From DATEAX01 sp035288145 (GTDB lineage: Bacteria > Patescibacteriota > UBA1384 > UBA12157 > JAENIV01): a DNA stretch of 6,533 bases. The notes under the pieces are model-generated. The model was not told where the DNA came from. It did not search any database and saw only the letters and a program-made list of their open reading frames with translations. The position numbers were made by a program, and so were the translations under genes. Positions 4,824 to 6,533 of the stretch are shown here, one piece after another. The first letter of the stretch is position 1. Each line of letters starts with the position of its first letter. The stretch covers positions 1-6,533 of the forward strand of contig DATEAX010000011.1 in assembly GCA_035288145.1 (NCBI GenBank), read 5' to 3'.

Positions 4824-5669
4824 TTGGGATCCGGTAAGAAACAGCGAACGCAACATCGGGTCTTGGCAGGGGCAAAATCGTTCTGCGAAACAGTGATGTC
4901 CCTACCGGGGGTATCTGCCTGTGATAATGGCAGAATAATCAGAAAGGTATCATCACAGAGGGGAGTCTTTCTGCGCCAACGCGATTTCGACCTTGAAGTA
5001 ATCTTGTATAGCCAGAATGGAAGGCAGAGATTTTACCTCAAGCCGGCAAGCGGCGTTTCGGTAGATGAGGTGTTTAATGCGGTGGACGGTCGTTTGCAAC
5101 GGAAGTACCAGATTCTTTCTCAAGAGGAGGTAGGGATGGCAAGAGAAAGAGTAACGAATATAGACGATATGGAAGCGGCGCGAGAGGTAGTAAAGCACCT
5201 AGCAACTTCCAGAGAAGATGGTCAATATGAAGTTGTTGGCGTCTTCGCCACCCTGAAGGGTAATTTCGGGTGGTCCAGGCAAAAGACCACAGCGGCGTTG
5301 ACAAATCTTCTACATAGTAAGTTTCTTGTCAAGCAAGGAACTACTACGCGCAACCATCGAAGAACGACAATCTATCTGGTTCCTTCAATGATATCAGAAG
5401 TCCAAGAGCCGCCGAGCCCGTCGGCAGAATCGGAGCTGGCGAGCCTACTGGCGCAACACCCAAGGGTAACCGAACAGATTGTCGACTCGCTCTGGGCCTC
5501 AAAGGCCGAACGACTCGAAACCATTAAGTTAGAGATACTCACTCTCGAAGGACAAAAGTCGGAGATTGAAGGGAAGCTGGAGGGATTTCAGTCAGAGCTT
5601 ATTTCCTTGGGGGCGGAGATAAAACATATTGAGGGCATCTCTGACAGGCTTCACCAACACCAACCTTAA
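4824..5669 (+). CDS. Unrecognised protein with predicted winged helix and C-terminal coiled coil
   Basis: I do not recognise this 281-residue protein. The N-terminus is basic (GSGKKQRTQHR), and residues about 27-95 look like a small alpha/beta region with strands around GVFLRQRDFDLEVILYSQ and QRFYLKP. Residues about 113-186 fit a winged helix: helices around DMEAAREVVKHLA and SRQKTTAALTNLLHSKFLVK, then a basic hairpin wing (RNHRRTTIYLVP). A proline/serine linker (196-203) leads to a heptad-like helix at about 226-272 (L231, I234, L241, I248, L252, F255, L259, L262, I266). This suggests a DNA-binding oligomer, which is inference. The start is TTG 4824, 10 nt after AGGAGG (4808-4813); in-frame GTG 4815 is only 1 nt from that SD. 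Lysine codons are 13 AAG to 3 AAA, opposite to the neighbours, suggesting transfer. No transmembrane or signal segment is seen. Confidence 0.75.
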   Translation: MGSGKKQRTQHRVLAGAKSFCETVMSLPGVSACDNGRIIRKVSSQRGVFLRQRDFDLEVILYSQNGRQRFYLKPASGVSVDEVFNAVDGRLQRKYQILSQEEVGMARERVTNIDDMEAAREVVKHLATSREDGQYEVVGVFATLKGNFGWSRQKTTAALTNLLHSKFLVKQGTTTRNHRRTTIYLVPSMISEVQEPPSPSAESELASLLAQHPRVTEQIVDSLWASKAERLETIKLEILTLEGQKSEIEGKLEGFQSELISLGAEIKHIEGISDRLHQHQP

Positions 5670-5684
5670 TCGCGGTTACTGAAC

Positions 5685-5721
5685 AAGATGGTCCGAGGTT
5701 TTCTCCCCGGGCCATTTTCTT
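5685..5721 (+). terminator. Intrinsic terminator after the 4824-5669 gene
   Basis: The left arm ATGGTCCGAGG (5688-5698) pairs with the right arm CCCCGGGCCAT (5705-5715) with one U-G and one A-C mismatch, around a TTTTCT loop. AAG at 5685-5687 can extend the stem into the downstream T-rich tail (TTTTCTTAATTT). It lies 16 bp after the stop codon and separates this gene, and any read-through from the ribosomal operon, from lexA. Confidence 0.85.
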
Positions 5722-5788
5722 AATTTGATTAGAAAAGAAATGGGATTTGTTTGGCGAACTTTCCTGAAAAATCGCTCATCAGCCGAAG

Positions 5789-5797
5789 TTATCCACA
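5789..5797 (+). promoter_or_regulatory. Consensus DnaA box upstream of the lexA promoter
   Basis: TTATCCACA is an exact match to the classical DnaA box consensus (TTATNCACA). It lies just upstream of the lexA -35 and inside a short inverted repeat, AAGTT (5786-5790) and AACTT (5797-5801). A single 9-mer can occur by chance, and no cluster of boxes marks an origin here. Regulation by DnaA, or by another protein binding the inverted repeat, is only an inference. Confidence 0.45.
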
Positions 5798-5799
5798 AC

Positions 5800-5828
5800 T
5801 TGACACTGACTAAATGGTCAGTTATTAT
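5800..5828 (+). promoter_or_regulatory. lexA promoter
   Basis: TTGACA (5800-5805) and TATTAT (5823-5828) are separated by 17 bp, a near-perfect housekeeping promoter. The -10 lies 20 bp before the lexA ATG, and AGGAGG at 5836-5841 lies 7 nt before that ATG. This leaves a very short 5' leader. The spacer is wholly occupied by the inverted repeat listed separately. Confidence 0.88.
5805..5822 (+). promoter_or_regulatory. Candidate LexA operator (18-bp inverted repeat)
   Basis: ACTGACTAAATGGTCAGT has perfect 6-bp arms (ACTGAC and GTCAGT) around a 6-bp centre. It overlaps the last base of the -35 and fills the spacer up to the -10, so a bound dimer would block RNA polymerase. LexA normally represses its own gene, so it is the likely ligand. 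The site differs from the E. coli (CTGT-N8-ACAG) and B. subtilis (CGAAC-N4-GTTCG) SOS boxes. A TetR-type regulator is an alternative because such operators can look similar. Confidence 0.7.
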
Positions 5829-5848
5829 TTTATTTAGGAGGGATTGTA

Positions 5849-6454
5849 ATGAAAAAAATTACTAAAAGGCAAAAAGAACTTTTAAAAATTATCTATAAAT
5901 TCATCGAAGACACAGGTTATCCTCCCTCATTTGAAGAAATGAAGGATAAATTAAACGTTTCCTCAAACCAGACTGTTTTGGACTTTTTAAAATCATTAGA
6001 AAGTCGAGGTTTGGTTAAAAGGGGAGCCGGTGAAGCAAGAAGTCTTACTATTACAAACCTCGGTTACGCCAGCATAGAAAAGCAACCACTGGTAAACATC
6101 GTCGGCACAACTGCGGCTGGCCCAGCGATTGAAGCAATCAAACAGAATGAATGGACCCAGCTTCCTTCAGGATACGAAAAATGCGACAATGTCTTCATCG
6201 TTAAAGTCAAAGGTAATTCTATGATTGAAGCAAACATTTACGATGGCGATGCGGTACTTATTAAAAAAGCCAATGAATACAAATCGGGCGATATTGTCTT
6301 AGCGCGTATGGGAGATGAAGTAACTCTAAAAAGATTTTTTCACGATAACGGTCGCACCTATTTAAAACCCGAAAATCCCGCTTGTCGAATAATCGCCATC
6401 ACTCACGATACCTATTTTTTAGGCAAAATGATCGCCAATTTAGGAAAGAGGTAA
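5849..6454 (+). CDS. lexA: LexA repressor, SOS-response autoprotease
   Basis: This 201-residue protein has full LexA architecture. The N-terminal winged helix (about 1-70) has TKRQKELLKIIYKFIEDTGYPPSFEEM, SSNQTVLDFLKSLESRGLVKR and RSLTI, matching the family pattern (RQxExLxxIxxxxxxxGYPPSxxEI). The cleavage site is Ala90-Gly91 within VGTTAAGPA. The S24 peptidase domain carries the catalytic Ser124 in VKGNSMIEANIYDGD and Lys161 in EVTLKRF. It should repress DNA-damage genes and cleave itself when stimulated by RecA filaments. All key residues are present, so it is probably functional. It has its own promoter and putative operator and is followed after one base by another gene. Codon use (Lys 19 AAA to 3 AAG) matches the ribosomal genes, not the upstream accessory gene. 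A LexA-like phage repressor is less likely given the LexA-type helix pattern. Confidence 0.95.
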   Translation: MKKITKRQKELLKIIYKFIEDTGYPPSFEEMKDKLNVSSNQTVLDFLKSLESRGLVKRGAGEARSLTITNLGYASIEKQPLVNIVGTTAAGPAIEAIKQNEWTQLPSGYEKCDNVFIVKVKGNSMIEANIYDGDAVLIKKANEYKSGDIVLARMGDEVTLKRFFHDNGRTYLKPENPACRIIAITHDTYFLGKMIANLGKR

Positions 6455-6455
6455 A

Positions 6456-6533
6456 ATGAACACACCCAACATTAACTTGGAGATTATTAACAAAATATTC
6501 AGGGACTCGTCGACTTTGTATGGTTTAAAAGAA
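6456..6533 (+). CDS. Unrecognised gene downstream of lexA (5' part only)
   Basis: An ATG one base after the lexA stop opens a frame of 26 codons that runs off the window (MNTPNINLEIINKIFRDSST, then LYGLKE). GAGG at 6448-6451 lies 4 nt upstream. The tight spacing implies co-transcription with lexA, so it may be LexA-controlled. The visible part looks soluble, with no signal peptide, but is too short to identify. Partners of lexA are often repair or mutagenesis genes, but nothing seen here supports a specific one. Confidence 0.6.
   Translation, partial: MNTPNINLEIINKIFRDSSTLYGLKE

Noticed and set aside
5074..5304. Minus-strand open frame inside the 4824-5669 gene
   Set aside because: It is antisense to a gene with a promoter, SD and terminator, and its composition looks like a reverse-complement artefact.
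5753..5765. GGCGAACTTTCC as a Gram-positive type LexA box (CGAAC-N4-GTTCG)
   Set aside because: Only the left half is present and there is no GTTCG partner at the right spacing.

Overview
The window is a bacterial chromosome segment, all genes on the plus strand. The first 4.75 kb is the distal S10 operon fused to the spc ribosomal-protein operon: rpsC (3' end only), rplP, rpmC, rpsQ, rplN, rplX, rplE, rpsN, rpsH, rplF, rplR, rpsE, rplO. Two features suggest a Candidate Phyla Radiation (Patescibacteria) genome: rpmD (L30) is missing between rpsE and rplO, and several ribosomal proteins are short or diverged (L18 of 104 residues, L5 with a short N-terminus, L16 without the arginine at the E. 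coli Arg81 position). L30 is also missing in some other lineages, so this placement is an inference. TGA serves as a normal stop in at least five genes, which excludes the UGA=Gly code of Gracilibacteria/Absconditabacteria. I cannot name the phylum more precisely.

Layout. From 1 to 2362 the genes are packed extremely tightly; rplP-rpmC-rpsQ-rplN-rplX are joined by four consecutive 4-nt ATGA overlaps. The chain is broken at 2363-2471 by a 109-nt spacer that folds on paper into a three-tier nested hairpin closed by a GCAA tetraloop. A second small hairpin follows, with the rpsH Shine-Dalgarno (SD) in its loop. rpsH, rplF, rplR, rpsE and rplO then follow with short gaps or overlaps. In most bacteria secY, adk, map and infA come after rplO. 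Here a 281-residue unrecognised protein (4824-5669) follows instead, with its own strong promoter (TTGACT, 17 bp, TATACT), a perfect 12-bp tandem repeat and a good intrinsic terminator at 5685-5721. Its lysine codons are mostly AAG, whereas both flanking genes strongly prefer AAA, so it is probably an inserted accessory gene.

The last part is an SOS-type regulatory unit. lexA (5849-6454) has a complete winged-helix N-terminus, an Ala-Gly cleavage site and the Ser/Lys dyad. Its promoter (TTGACA, 17 bp, TATTAT) has a perfect 18-bp inverted repeat, ACTGACTAAATGGTCAGT, that overlaps the last base of the -35 and fills the whole spacer; this is the best candidate for the LexA operator. A perfect consensus DnaA box (TTATCCACA) lies just upstream. 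A further gene starts one base after the lexA stop and runs off the end of the window; only 26 codons are visible and I do not recognise it.

How the genes work together: the ribosomal block supplies large- and small-subunit proteins from one long transcript. The spacer before rpsH is the most likely place in it for post-transcriptional control. The lexA block is a separate, probably self-repressed unit that may co-express its downstream partner during DNA damage.
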